NCBI GenBank assembly: GCA_018898455.1
Contig: JAHIJO010000168.1
Location: forward strand, 1 to 51,876
Direction: 5' to 3'
From: Verrucomicrobiota bacterium
Lineage (GTDB): Bacteria > Verrucomicrobiota > Kiritimatiellia > JAAZAB01
DNA: 51,876 nt
Part shown: piece by piece, positions 38,423 through 47,518 of the stretch
Layout of the letters: every line of letters begins with the position of its first letter
How positions within the stretch are numbered: position 1 is the first letter of the stretch
Notes under the pieces: generated by a model
Seen by the model: only the letters and a program-made list of their open reading frames with translations
Told to the model about the DNA's origin: nothing
The model's database searches: none
Translations under genes and position numbers: made by a program

Positions 38423-38481
38423 TTGTACCTGAAAATTGCACGAAGGCGTGCAATTTTCGCGCAATATTCAGGTTGTACAAG
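38423..38481. repeat. 59-bp nested palindrome (hairpin)
   Basis: gaaaattgcacg-aagg-cgtgcaattttc (38431-38458, perfect 12-bp arms) inside outer arms ttgtacctgaa / ttcaggttgtacaa. Confidence 0.85.
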
Positions 38482-38586
38482 GCAGTCATTGCGGATAGCA
38501 TGCCACTTATCGGGGTTCCTCCGGGGTCCCTCGCCCGCGCGCATATTCATGGAGGATCATTCAACCTTGGCGCTTGCAGGCCAAAG

Positions 38587-39333
38587 ATGCGCATATTTAT
38601 TGTTTATCTGGATATAACCGTTCTGATGATGGGCATTTTCATGGCGAGCGTATTTAACGTTCGGTCCGAATCGTCCGCCGACACCCGCTGGCTGGCCGGT
38701 CGTCAAGCCATGGTCAAACAGTTGCGAGCTTATCGGATTGCCGATGAACGCATCCTGAAAGCCATGGGCAAAGTCCGCCGACACCAGTTCATTCCGGACT
38801 CATTTCGGGATCGCGGGGACGCGTATGGCGATCATCCCTGCCCCATTGGATATGACCAAACGATTTCCCAGCCCTATATTGTGGCCTATATGACCGAGCG
38901 GCTGAACTTGAAACCCGGCGAGAAAGTCCTGGAAGTCGGAACCGGATCCGGCTATCAGGCCGCGATCCTCGCGGAATGCGGCGCCGAGGTGTACTCCATC
39001 GAAATTATTCCGGAGCTGGCCCGCCACGCGCGGACGGTTCTGGACGCGGAAGGTTATATCGGCGTACATATCCTGACCGGAGACGGTTACAAGGGTTGGC
39101 CGGAATACAAGCCTTTTGACGCAATCATTGTCACCTGTGCACCCGATGAAGTCCCCGAAAACCTGGTAGCTCAGTTAAAAGAAGGCGGACGGATGATCGT
39201 CCCCGTGGGAACCCGTTCTCAACGGCTGGTGATTCTGCGCAAAAGGGACGGCAAAGTGGAGACCGAGGAGGACTTGCCGGTCCGGTTTGTGCCCATGATT
39301 CACGACCGGACCAACGCGCCGCCGGCTCCGTAG
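38587..39333 (+). CDS. pcm: protein-L-isoaspartate O-methyltransferase, probable signal peptide
   Basis: MRIFIVYLDITVLMMGIFMASVFNVRSESS...VRRHQFIPDSFRDRGDAYGDHPCPIGYDQTISQPYIVAYMTERLNLKPGEKVLEVGTGSGYQAAILAE. Confidence 0.92.
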   Translation: MRIFIVYLDITVLMMGIFMASVFNVRSESSADTRWLAGRQAMVKQLRAYRIADERILKAMGKVRRHQFIPDSFRDRGDAYGDHPCPIGYDQTISQPYIVAYMTERLNLKPGEKVLEVGTGSGYQAAILAECGAEVYSIEIIPELARHARTVLDAEGYIGVHILTGDGYKGWPEYKPFDAIIVTCAPDEVPENLVAQLKEGGRMIVPVGTRSQRLVILRKRDGKVETEEDLPVRFVPMIHDRTNAPPAP

Positions 39334-39364
39334 ACCGGCTATGGAAAGACATTTTTCCCGGACC

Positions 39365-39967
39365 TTACGCCCGGCGAGTGTAACGCAGAGTCAAGGTTCG
39401 CTGGTACAGGCCTTCGCTGACATGTTTGTTGACCAGGTCAAACTGCAGACGATAGTGAACCGCCCGTTGGCGATCCTTGGCGCAAAAATCCCCGGTCAAG
39501 CTGTCGTTATTCCACAAGCAGTGAGGGATTTCCGACCACTCCAGGAGCCAGACGAGCAGGCAGGGGAAAATCTCCGCGTCCACACAATCCAGCGGCAAAT
39601 CACACGTCTTGATCTCAAGACCCCCGGCCAGCAGGCGAACATGGACGGAGGAGGGAGGTCCGATCAGGTCAATTTGCGACAACGATTCCCGAAGGGCCTC
39701 CTCGATATTCAACAGACTCTGGCGTTTGTCGAGTTCCACCTGAAGAGAACTTTCGGGGAACAACAAGTCCCGGTCCAGAATGATATCCGTCAGCGTGTCG
39801 AGCGCCAGCGCCTCGCAGGCGGGGTAATCTGAGGCCAACTCGTCAATCAGGGAAGACCAGAATTTGGCGGCCGAGTTCGTGAAGCGCATGCCCCGGACGA
39901 CGAGGCTTCGGGCGCCTAATCGTCCGCTTCGCGATTTTTCAGCGCCGTTTCCGAGAATGCGCGCCAT
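39365..39967 (-). CDS. hypothetical protein
   Basis: Plausible globular protein from ATG 39967 (MARILGNGAEKSRSG...); the ORF-track extension (MDLNVAGSNPVTH) is tRNA sequence. Confidence 0.5.
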   Translation of the reverse strand: MARILGNGAEKSRSGRLGARSLVVRGMRFTNSAAKFWSSLIDELASDYPACEALALDTLTDIILDRDLLFPESSLQVELDKRQSLLNIEEALRESLSQIDLIGPPSSVHVRLLAGGLEIKTCDLPLDCVDAEIFPCLLVWLLEWSEIPHCLWNNDSLTGDFCAKDRQRAVHYRLQFDLVNKHVSEGLYQRTLTLRYTRRA

Positions 39968-39999
39968 GGATGATCCGGGTTGCAAATCAGAAGGAAAGG

Positions 40000-40074
40000 G
40001 GTGAGTGACGGGATTTGAACCCGCGACATTCAGATCCACAATCTGACGCTCTAACCAACTGAGCTACACCCACC
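40000..40074 (-). tRNA. tRNA-His(GTG)
   Basis: GGTGGGTGTAGCTCAGTTGGTTAGAGCGTCAGATTGTGGATCTGAATGTCGCGGGTTCAAATCCCGTCACTCACC; anticodon loop TTGTGGA; G-1:C73. Confidence 0.95.
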
Positions 40075-40361
40075 ACCGTTATTTAAAATCAGACAGTTTA
40101 GTCTGATTCCATAAATATACAATCAGAAACCCCAAAGGATCGGCAATTAATTTTCGGTTTCCCGGATGATTCGGCTGGTCCGGCCATGGCGGTTTGCCAC
40201 CTCACAAAGCAAGTGTTCACTGGTCCCAGATCATGATCGGGCCCAACGGAGCGGGCGCCGCCCGCGCGAGACAATCTGCGGGCCAGGTTATTCAGCCTTA
40301 AGACAAGTGGCTATTCCGGGAATTTGCCGGCGGCGGAGGTGCAATCGGCAGGATCATTCCC

Positions 40362-41279
40362 CTACACGTTTTCGGAGAGGCCCAGCACTTCGAGAATACG
40401 GGTTAAATCCTCATTGGAGAAAAAATCGATTTCGATCGCGCCTTTGATCTTTTTTCCATTGGCCAGCGATTTCGGGGGAAAAATGCGCACACTGGTGCCG
40501 AAATGACGATGTAATTTATCGGAAAGAAATTGGAGATGACTCGCGGGAATATCAACGCGAACAGCCCGCGGCTTGCGCGGCGCGCGGGTCAACCGAGCCA
40601 CCATCCGTTCAAGCATGCGCACGGACCAGCCTTCTAAAACCGCACGCCGGGCCATGATGTTTTTTTCCTCGTCGATCTCCACTCCCAGAAGCACCTTGGC
40701 GTGGCCGCTGGACAGCTGGCCCTCAACCACCATCTTCTTTATTTCCCCCGGCAGGGACAGCAGACGCAACACATTGGTTACCGTCGCCCGTGCTTTCCCC
40801 ACCTGCTTGGCAATATCGTCCTGGTTCAGCGCAAACTTTTCGACCAACAGCTGGTAGCCTTCAGCCTCCTCGATCGCGTTCAAATCCTCGCGTTGCAGGT
40901 TCTCGACCAGCGCCAATTCCAAAGTATCCCGGTCATTGACCATCTCTTTGACGACAGCAGGAACAACCGTCAGTCCGGCTTGGCGCGCCGCCCGGAGCCG
41001 TCGTTCCCCGGCAATGAGTTCATACTGGTTGCCCACGCGCCGCAGCAGGAGCGGTCCCAGCACCCCATGGGTGCGAATCGACTGCGCCATGTCTTCCAGC
41101 GCCTCGGGAGCCATGTGTTTGCGGGGCTGGAACGGGTTTTCACGAATCCGGTCAATGGGAATATTCATGGTTCCCGACGCAGACTCCGCGGCGGGCGGAG
41201 GTTGCGGGGAGCGGGGCGTGACCGGAGCTTCATTGATTAGCGCATTCAATCCGCGGCCAAGACCATGTTTCACTGCCAT
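40362..41279 (-). CDS. parB: ParB/Spo0J-type chromosome partitioning protein
   Basis: MAVKHGLGRGLNALI...IPIDRIRENPFQPRKHMAPEALEDMAQSIRTHGVLGPLLLRRVGNQYELIAGERRLRAARQAGL...LVENLQREDLNAIEEAEGYQ. Confidence 0.95.
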   Translation of the reverse strand: MAVKHGLGRGLNALINEAPVTPRSPQPPPAAESASGTMNIPIDRIRENPFQPRKHMAPEALEDMAQSIRTHGVLGPLLLRRVGNQYELIAGERRLRAARQAGLTVVPAVVKEMVNDRDTLELALVENLQREDLNAIEEAEGYQLLVEKFALNQDDIAKQVGKARATVTNVLRLLSLPGEIKKMVVEGQLSSGHAKVLLGVEIDEEKNIMARRAVLEGWSVRMLERMVARLTRAPRKPRAVRVDIPASHLQFLSDKLHRHFGTSVRIFPPKSLANGKKIKGAIEIDFFSNEDLTRILEVLGLSENV

Positions 41280-41481
41280 AACTGGACACCTCCCGAAATC
41301 GAATAACAACCCCAAGATAAATCAGGCTTGATCAAGGAAAAAGAGTATGACGACTGGATAGAATCCCGTCAAGCCCAGGAAATGAAAATGAATTCCTCAA
41401 CCATCTACCATTAACCATCAACCATTCTTCTTCATGCACCGCTGATTGACAAACGGGCCGCTCCGCGTCATATTCCAAGCC

Positions 41482-42315
41482 ATGAATAGCAGACGATTTC
41501 GCGTGTCACTGAACGAGTCAGGCGATACCCTGATTGATTTTCTGACCCTGCATGGCCGCAGTTCCAGGAAAAAAGCCAAGAGCCTGCTTGACCGGCGTTC
41601 AGTATTCATCAATGGCCGGCGCATCTGGATGGCGCGCCATACGCTGGAGACGGGAGACATCATTGAAATTGCGGAAACTCCGCAGATACCTCCCGGCCCG
41701 GCATCCGCGATCATCCTGTTCCAGGATGCCGATTACCTGATCGCTGATAAGCCCATCGGCATTCTGGCCAACGGTCCGCACAGCCTGGAAACGCGCCTGC
41801 AAACGACATTGGATATCCCGTCGCTGATGGCTGTCCACCGGTTGGATCGGGGCACTTCCGGCTGTCTCCTGTTCGCCAAGAATGCGGCGGCACAACAGCG
41901 CATCCTTCCATTATTTTCCGGCCGGAAGATTAAAAAATTTTACCATGCCCTGGTTACCGGACTGATTCCTAAGCAACGATTTTCAATCACGAAACCCATC
42001 GATGACCAACCCGCGCTGACAGATATCCTTGTGCTGGACGCCAATCGCCAGGCAAGCCATCTGCGGATCGTTATTCATACCGGAAGAACGCATCAAATCC
42101 GCAAGCATTTGACGGCAATCGGGCATCCGATTCTCGGAGATCCATACTACGCGACCCGCCGTGAGATCAGCCCTTTGGAACGCTGTCTGCAACGCCCGAT
42201 GCTCCACGCCTTCCGGCTCAGCTTCATCCATCCGATCACAGGTATTCCCGTTCGATGCACCGCTCCCCTGCCCTCTGATTTTCGGCAGGGGCTTGTCTTG
42301 CTTCATCTGCGCTAG
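41482..42315 (+). CDS. RluA-family pseudouridine synthase with S4 domain
   Basis: MNSRRFRVSLNESGDTLIDFLTLHGRSSRKKAKSLLDRRSVFINGRRI...SLMAVHRLDRGTSGCLLFAKNAAAQ...HTGRTHQIRKHLTAIGHPILGDPYY. Confidence 0.94.
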   Translation: MNSRRFRVSLNESGDTLIDFLTLHGRSSRKKAKSLLDRRSVFINGRRIWMARHTLETGDIIEIAETPQIPPGPASAIILFQDADYLIADKPIGILANGPHSLETRLQTTLDIPSLMAVHRLDRGTSGCLLFAKNAAAQQRILPLFSGRKIKKFYHALVTGLIPKQRFSITKPIDDQPALTDILVLDANRQASHLRIVIHTGRTHQIRKHLTAIGHPILGDPYYATRREISPLERCLQRPMLHAFRLSFIHPITGIPVRCTAPLPSDFRQGLVLLHLR

Positions 42316-42343
42316 CCGCCGTTCGGGTTTTGTCCTACCGGCA

Positions 42344-43384
42344 CTAGGGCAGACTTATTTGAACCACGCGTGCCGGCGCTCCGCCCTGTTCCCTGACTTC
42401 ATAAACGCCCACGGCGGCGGGAACAAGAAGCGTCATGCCCGCTTCGGCGGTCACAATCGCATGGTTGCCTTTTACCTTGATGGCGCCGGCTTCGATGAAC
42501 AGGATATGGAAACTCTGTCCGGCCGTGGAACATGAGCGCGGCCCGGTCACCACCATCTGATTCATCAGAAAGTAAGGGGAAACAAACCGCTCGCAGACGA
42601 TCCCATCGGCCGGCGCATCGGTTAACAAGCAGGCTGGCGCCGGCCGGCGCGCCTGCTCGATATCGTTCCAGCGGATGACCTGCATGGCCTGGTCAATGTG
42701 CAATTCACGAGGCTTGCCGTCATAATCGGTCCGATTCCAATCAAACACGCGAAAGGTTGTGTCGGAATTCTGCTGGACCTCAAGCAGGAGGCATCCGGCG
42801 CCCACGGAATGAATGCGGCCGCCGGGGATATTAATCACGTCTCCCGGAAAGACCGGGATCGAAGTCAGCAGGTCCGGCACGTTGCCGTCCTGAATCGCCT
42901 GGCGAAATTTCCCGGCCTTCAGGCCGTGTTTCACCCCGGCATAGACCACCGCGCCAGGATCCGCATCGAGAACATACCACATTTCAGTCTTGGGTTCCCC
43001 GCCGACGACTTTCGCAGAAACATCGTCAGGATGAACCTGGATGCTCAGATGGTCCCGGGCATCCAGTATCTTCATCAATAAGGGAAACCGATCCGCCGGA
43101 CTCAGGGTTCCCACCAGTTCCTTGCCATAATCCCGGACCAGATCGTGCAGCGACCGGCCAGCCAAGGATCCGTTGGCCACCAGACTCATCTCCTGCGGAC
43201 GATCCGAAACCTCCCAGGATTCAGCATAAATTCCGGGGGGCGCCGGCCGATGATAACGGCGGATAATCCGATCGCCTCCCCAGATGTAATCCTTGTAAAC
43301 GGGGACAAAGATCAGTGGATACAGCGGCAATAACATACCCATCCCCATATTGGCATATTTTTGAAAGGGAGGGACGCGATTCAT
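42344..43384 (-). CDS. manA: class I mannose-6-phosphate isomerase
   Basis: LYPLIFVPVYKDYIWGGDRI...LLMKILDARDHLSIQVHPDD...KTEMWYVLDADPGAVVYAGVK...DVINIPGGRIHSVGAGCLLLEVQQNSDTTFRVFDWNR. Confidence 0.92.
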   Translation of the reverse strand: MNRVPPFQKYANMGMGMLLPLYPLIFVPVYKDYIWGGDRIIRRYHRPAPPGIYAESWEVSDRPQEMSLVANGSLAGRSLHDLVRDYGKELVGTLSPADRFPLLMKILDARDHLSIQVHPDDVSAKVVGGEPKTEMWYVLDADPGAVVYAGVKHGLKAGKFRQAIQDGNVPDLLTSIPVFPGDVINIPGGRIHSVGAGCLLLEVQQNSDTTFRVFDWNRTDYDGKPRELHIDQAMQVIRWNDIEQARRPAPACLLTDAPADGIVCERFVSPYFLMNQMVVTGPRSCSTAGQSFHILFIEAGAIKVKGNHAIVTAEAGMTLLVPAAVGVYEVREQGGAPARVVQISLP

Positions 43385-43415
43385 CGCGTCCGAATTAGTT
43401 TTTCAATTACCTCCC

Positions 43416-46400
43416 TCACTTATAAATTTCTTTTCGCAGTTTATCGATCAGCCGGGAGGAGGAATCCATGCTTTTAATGAATATCATCATCCGCAAGGCC
43501 TGTTGCGTGTTCTTCCTTTTTATATAGGTGTGGCCGGCCTGGTAGGCGTAATTACAGGCCGTGGAGATGTCGTCCTTATGCAAATACGCCAGCCCCAGGT
43601 TATAATAGGCGCCGGCCGCATCCGGATTAAGATATATCGTTTTTTTGAATTCGGTGATGGCGCCGTCAATATCTTGGGCATCCCATTTCTGAATGCCGGC
43701 CTTATAATGACGATCGGCCTCTATCATATCTTTTTGCTTAGCGTTCTGGGATTCGGGCGCCGACTCAGTCTCCTGCTTAGCGAATTGCTTATCGCGGGAC
43801 CGGGCTTCAGCAATAATCCGCTGTTCCGCTGCCAGCACATTTGTGTCCTCGGAAGCCTGCGTCGTTGTATCTATGTTCCGGCCGGCTTGCGGAGAAATCG
43901 GTTTTGCGTCCGGCAGATTCGCTCCGGCCGGTCTCGTTGTCTTTTGCGCTGTGCCGCGGCTTAACTCGTCATTCTGTCTTTTCAAAGCCCGGACTTGATC
44001 TTCCGCCTGCTGAAGCTGTTTTTTCAGTTCCGCCTCTGGACGGGCTTGTTCTTCTTTGATCGCCTGCAGGCTGTGATCCAGCTCTTTGCGGATAGCGTCA
44101 CTGCGTTTGATTTGCGACTCAAGGTCCGATAACTTCTCGCCGAGCGTCTTCACCTGTCGTTCCATATCCTTGCGTGCGCCGGTTTCCGCTTTCAGCTTGG
44201 CTTCGGCCGCTTCCCGCTGTTTGCGTTCCTGGTCCAGGTCCGATTGCGTCCGGCGGGATGCTTCCATTTGCCGATTCATGGTATCCACGATAGCGGAAAT
44301 GGATTCTGCTTTTGCGGCCAGCGCCGTCAATTCGGCTTCCAGGCGTGCCTGCGTGTTTGTGCCCGATTGGATGGCAGCGGCGGCCTGTTGGTTCGCCTGT
44401 TTAGCTTTCGCCAGCTCCACTCCGGCCTGATCCGTCGGCTGAAGCGTTCGTTCCGTTTCCGCAATGCGTCCTTCCAGATCGCGAAGCGTCGCCGCCAGTT
44501 TCGAAGCCTGGCTTTCCAGTCGCTTGCACTCCTTGTTCATGTCCCGGGACCTCTGATCGGCCGATTCTTTGATTTGCTTTTCATTTTTCAGCTGATCCCG
44601 GATTGTTTCCGCCGCCCGGGCCTGGGCCGATTTGTCGGCAAGGCGTGCTTCCGCGTCCTTGAGCCGGGCTTGCAAATCCTGAACCTTTTTCTGGAGACTA
44701 TCCAGCGGGATATCCGTTTCGGTCAGCGCTTCCCGGGTTTTTAATCTCGCTTTTTCAAGGTCTGCCTGGAGCGTGTCGATCGATTTGGCCAGTTGTTCCT
44801 GTTCCTCCGATTGTTTTTCAAGTGACGCAACTTGAGATTTAAGCTTGTCAATTGCCTTTTGATCGGCCGCGCAGTTTAAGACAGCGGTCTTGGCCCTGCC
44901 CTCGGCCTCGATACGAACCTGGTTGGCTTTTTCGAGATCTTGTTTCAATTGACGGATGCGTTCCGATTGACGGGTTGATTCGGCAATTTTCTTTTGCCAA
45001 GCGGTCCATTGATCCTGGAGTTTTGTTAATTCCTTCCCGGCGTCTTTCAGCGCCGAGGCGGTACGCTCCGCGTTGTCCTGCGCCGCGTCCTTGAGCTTGG
45101 ACTCCTTGTCCAGATTCGATTGAAGCTGGTCCATGATCTGGGCCGCCGCTTGGGTTTCTGCTGCCTGACGGGCAGCCTCGGCCATTTTGGCCTTCAGATC
45201 GGACATTTCTTTTTCCATCGAACTGCGCTGGAGCACTTGCCGTCCGGCTTCGCCTTCCGCTTCGGCCCTGAGTTTCTTTTCCTTGGCCAGCTCGGCTTGA
45301 ATCTTCTCTACGGCCTCAACCTGCTTCCTGGTCGCGGCCGACTGTTTCCCGAGTTCCTTCCATTCCCGGTGGGCAGCGGTCATGGTTTTTTCCGCCGTCG
45401 CGCATGCTTTCTGCTCATGGACAACCTGGGCTTCTGCGGCCTCGCGGGCTTTTCGTTCCTTGTCCAACTCCGCCTGTAGCCGGGTTATGACCAAATCAGG
45501 GCCGGCCCCCTCGGTCTGCTGTTTGCGGATTTCCGCAAGCTTTGCATTCCAGCCGGCGATTTCCTTCTCGGTTGCCGCGCGATCCTGGGCCTGACGGCTC
45601 AACACGGTTTCCGCTTCCGCCTTGAGTTTCTGTTCCTTCGCCAGTTCCGATTGGAGTGCCGCTCTATCCGCTTGTTGTTGCTGTTGACGCTTGGCAATCT
45701 GCTTTTCCAATCCCACAATCTGACGCTTCAGATCGGAGACCGACCCGGCTGAGGTTTCCTGGGTCTTTTCCGCCGCCTGGACCTTGGTTTCGGCTTCCTG
45801 TCGCTTTTGTTTCGCATGCTCCAATTCGGCTTGCAGTTGTTTCACCGCTTGAAGCTGTGGCGCCGTATCAGCCATCCGCTTTGAAACGCCATCCCATTCG
45901 GTTTTGACGCGCAGGAGTTCCTTTTCGGCTTCTTCGGCGGACAACGTCGCCTCTTCCGCGTTAGCGATGGATTCTTCCTGGCGTTTCTTTTCCCTTTCCA
46001 GATCGGCCTTCAACTGATTTTTGGCCTGAATCTGCAGTTGGGCTTCCTTTTCCCGTGCTTGAGTCTGGGTAAGAATCGCGTTCAAGTCGGCAAGCTCTTT
46101 CTCCATGGCCGCGCGCGCTTCCTCCTGGCGGCGCAGCGCCGTATCCGATTCCTCCCGCAGTTTTTTCTCCTTTTCCAGTTCCGACCGCAGGGATTCGAGA
46201 GAGACCGCGGCTTTTGACACCTGCCGGCGCCGGGTTTCAGCTTCCGCCACCTGCCGCTTCAGGTCGGCGGCCGATTTCTCGGAAGTCTCGCGGGCGCTGA
46301 TGGTGTTTTGAAGATGGATTTCCGCTTCGGCGCGCAGTTTTTGTTCCCTGGCAAGGTCTTCACGAACTTGAGCCGCCGCCTGGGCCCGCGCCTGATCGGC

Positions 46401-47105
46401 GGAATTTTCCTCCATATCCGCCAGTTGGGATTTCAGTCGCTGGATTTCCTTCTTGGCAGAATCCAGCAAGCCGGCTTCCTTCTTGGACTGATTGATTAAA
46501 TTCGCCCGTTTTTTCTTTTCCTTTTCAATATCGTCTTTTAACTCGGCGATCGTTCGCTCCAGCTTGGCCATCGCTTCCTGGCGTTTCCGGGCATCCTGGA
46601 TCCTGGTTTTCAGATCTACGATTTCCTTTTCTGCCGCCTGACGGACTGCAACCAGCGCTTGTACTTGGGCTTCCGATTCCCGGCAAAGGGCGTATTCGCC
46701 CTGGGTCAACTCCAGGCTTTTCGCCTGCTCCCCAGTTTCGGCGATCTGCTTTTCCAGCTGGGCCAGACGGCCCTGGAGCATTTTGATGTCCTTCTGGAGG
46801 GCCTTGGACGTCTTATCCTCCTGGGCGGTGAGCGAATCCGATTTTTTCTTTTGTTTCCGTTCCCGCTCCAAATCTTCCTGGATCCGGCTGAGTGTTTTTA
46901 ACTGCTCCTGGGCAGTCTGAAGCGCTTGCTCGGCGTTATGAACATTTTGTCTGAGCCCCGCGAGCATAGCCTCGGAGGTTGCGGCTGGCGCCGTTCCGGC
47001 CGCCGGGGAACCGGCAACGGCAGGAGCGGACGGTTCTGAACCAAGAGCCAAACACGCCGTCATCAGCGCCATGCCCAGACTCCAAACGGAATGATGCATT
47101 TTCAT
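43416..47105 (-). CDS. very long exported coiled-coil protein with C-terminal TPR region
   Basis: Start MKMHHSVWSLGMALMTACLALGS (signal peptide); about 1,000 aa of Glu/Lys/Ala-rich heptads; C-terminal AGIQKWDAQDIDGAITEFKKTIYLNPDAAGAYYNLGLAYLHKDD. Confidence 0.85.
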   Translation of the reverse strand: MKMHHSVWSLGMALMTACLALGSEPSAPAVAGSPAAGTAPAATSEAMLAGLRQNVHNAEQALQTAQEQLKTLSRIQEDLERERKQKKKSDSLTAQEDKTSKALQKDIKMLQGRLAQLEKQIAETGEQAKSLELTQGEYALCRESEAQVQALVAVRQAAEKEIVDLKTRIQDARKRQEAMAKLERTIAELKDDIEKEKKKRANLINQSKKEAGLLDSAKKEIQRLKSQLADMEENSADQARAQAAAQVREDLAREQKLRAEAEIHLQNTISARETSEKSAADLKRQVAEAETRRRQVSKAAVSLESLRSELEKEKKLREESDTALRRQEEARAAMEKELADLNAILTQTQAREKEAQLQIQAKNQLKADLEREKKRQEESIANAEEATLSAEEAEKELLRVKTEWDGVSKRMADTAPQLQAVKQLQAELEHAKQKRQEAETKVQAAEKTQETSAGSVSDLKRQIVGLEKQIAKRQQQQQADRAALQSELAKEQKLKAEAETVLSRQAQDRAATEKEIAGWNAKLAEIRKQQTEGAGPDLVITRLQAELDKERKAREAAEAQVVHEQKACATAEKTMTAAHREWKELGKQSAATRKQVEAVEKIQAELAKEKKLRAEAEGEAGRQVLQRSSMEKEMSDLKAKMAEAARQAAETQAAAQIMDQLQSNLDKESKLKDAAQDNAERTASALKDAGKELTKLQDQWTAWQKKIAESTRQSERIRQLKQDLEKANQVRIEAEGRAKTAVLNCAADQKAIDKLKSQVASLEKQSEEQEQLAKSIDTLQADLEKARLKTREALTETDIPLDSLQKKVQDLQARLKDAEARLADKSAQARAAETIRDQLKNEKQIKESADQRSRDMNKECKRLESQASKLAATLRDLEGRIAETERTLQPTDQAGVELAKAKQANQQAAAAIQSGTNTQARLEAELTALAAKAESISAIVDTMNRQMEASRRTQSDLDQERKQREAAEAKLKAETGARKDMERQVKTLGEKLSDLESQIKRSDAIRKELDHSLQAIKEEQARPEAELKKQLQQAEDQVRALKRQNDELSRGTAQKTTRPAGANLPDAKPISPQAGRNIDTTTQASEDTNVLAAEQRIIAEARSRDKQFAKQETESAPESQNAKQKDMIEADRHYKAGIQKWDAQDIDGAITEFKKTIYLNPDAAGAYYNLGLAYLHKDDISTACNYAYQAGHTYIKRKNTQQALRMMIFIKSMDSSSRLIDKLRKEIYK

Positions 47106-47291
47106 ATAATCTCCTGTGGTCATGGGTAAAAAAAATCATTATCGGCAAGGAAGGGGCAAAGGCAAGACTTTTGACAAAGCCCTCCAACCTGCGGTAAGCC
47201 ACTGAACTTGATCTTTGAGATTTTCCTTCACCCGAACCGGAAGCCCCTATCCTGACAACTTTTGAAGTCACTGCCCATGCCTAATGGGTTA

Positions 47292-47320
47292 TATTCATGA
47301 AAGCAACGTTTTCATGAATA
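47292..47320. terminator. hairpin 3' of tRNA-Arg (possible processing/termination signal)
   Basis: Perfect 11-bp inverted repeat tattcatgaaa-gcaacgt-tttcatgaata. Confidence 0.4.
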
Positions 47321-47340
47321 AGTCAGGCTAAAAAGGCGGG

Positions 47341-47414
47341 CACCCCCGGCAGGACTTGAACCTGCGACCATCGGATTAGAAATCCGATGCTCTATCCGCC
47401 TGAGCTACGGGGGT
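47341..47414 (-). tRNA. tRNA-Arg(TCT)
   Basis: ACCCCCGTAGCTCAGGCGGATAGAGCATCGGATTTCTAATCCGATGGTCGCAGGTTCAAGTCCTGCCGGGGGTG; anticodon loop TTTCTAA. Confidence 0.95.
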
Positions 47415-47518
47415 AAATGCTTATGTTTATTGACTTATTTTAATATCTAAAAATACTTGTTGACATCGTGTAACGCTTTTGTAACAATACTGCCAGCTTA
47501 ATTAAAGGAGATTGATTC

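Noticed and set aside
40165-40361. Coding sequence between tRNA-His and parB
   Set aside because: Only short shadow ORFs; no start/RBS or domain support.
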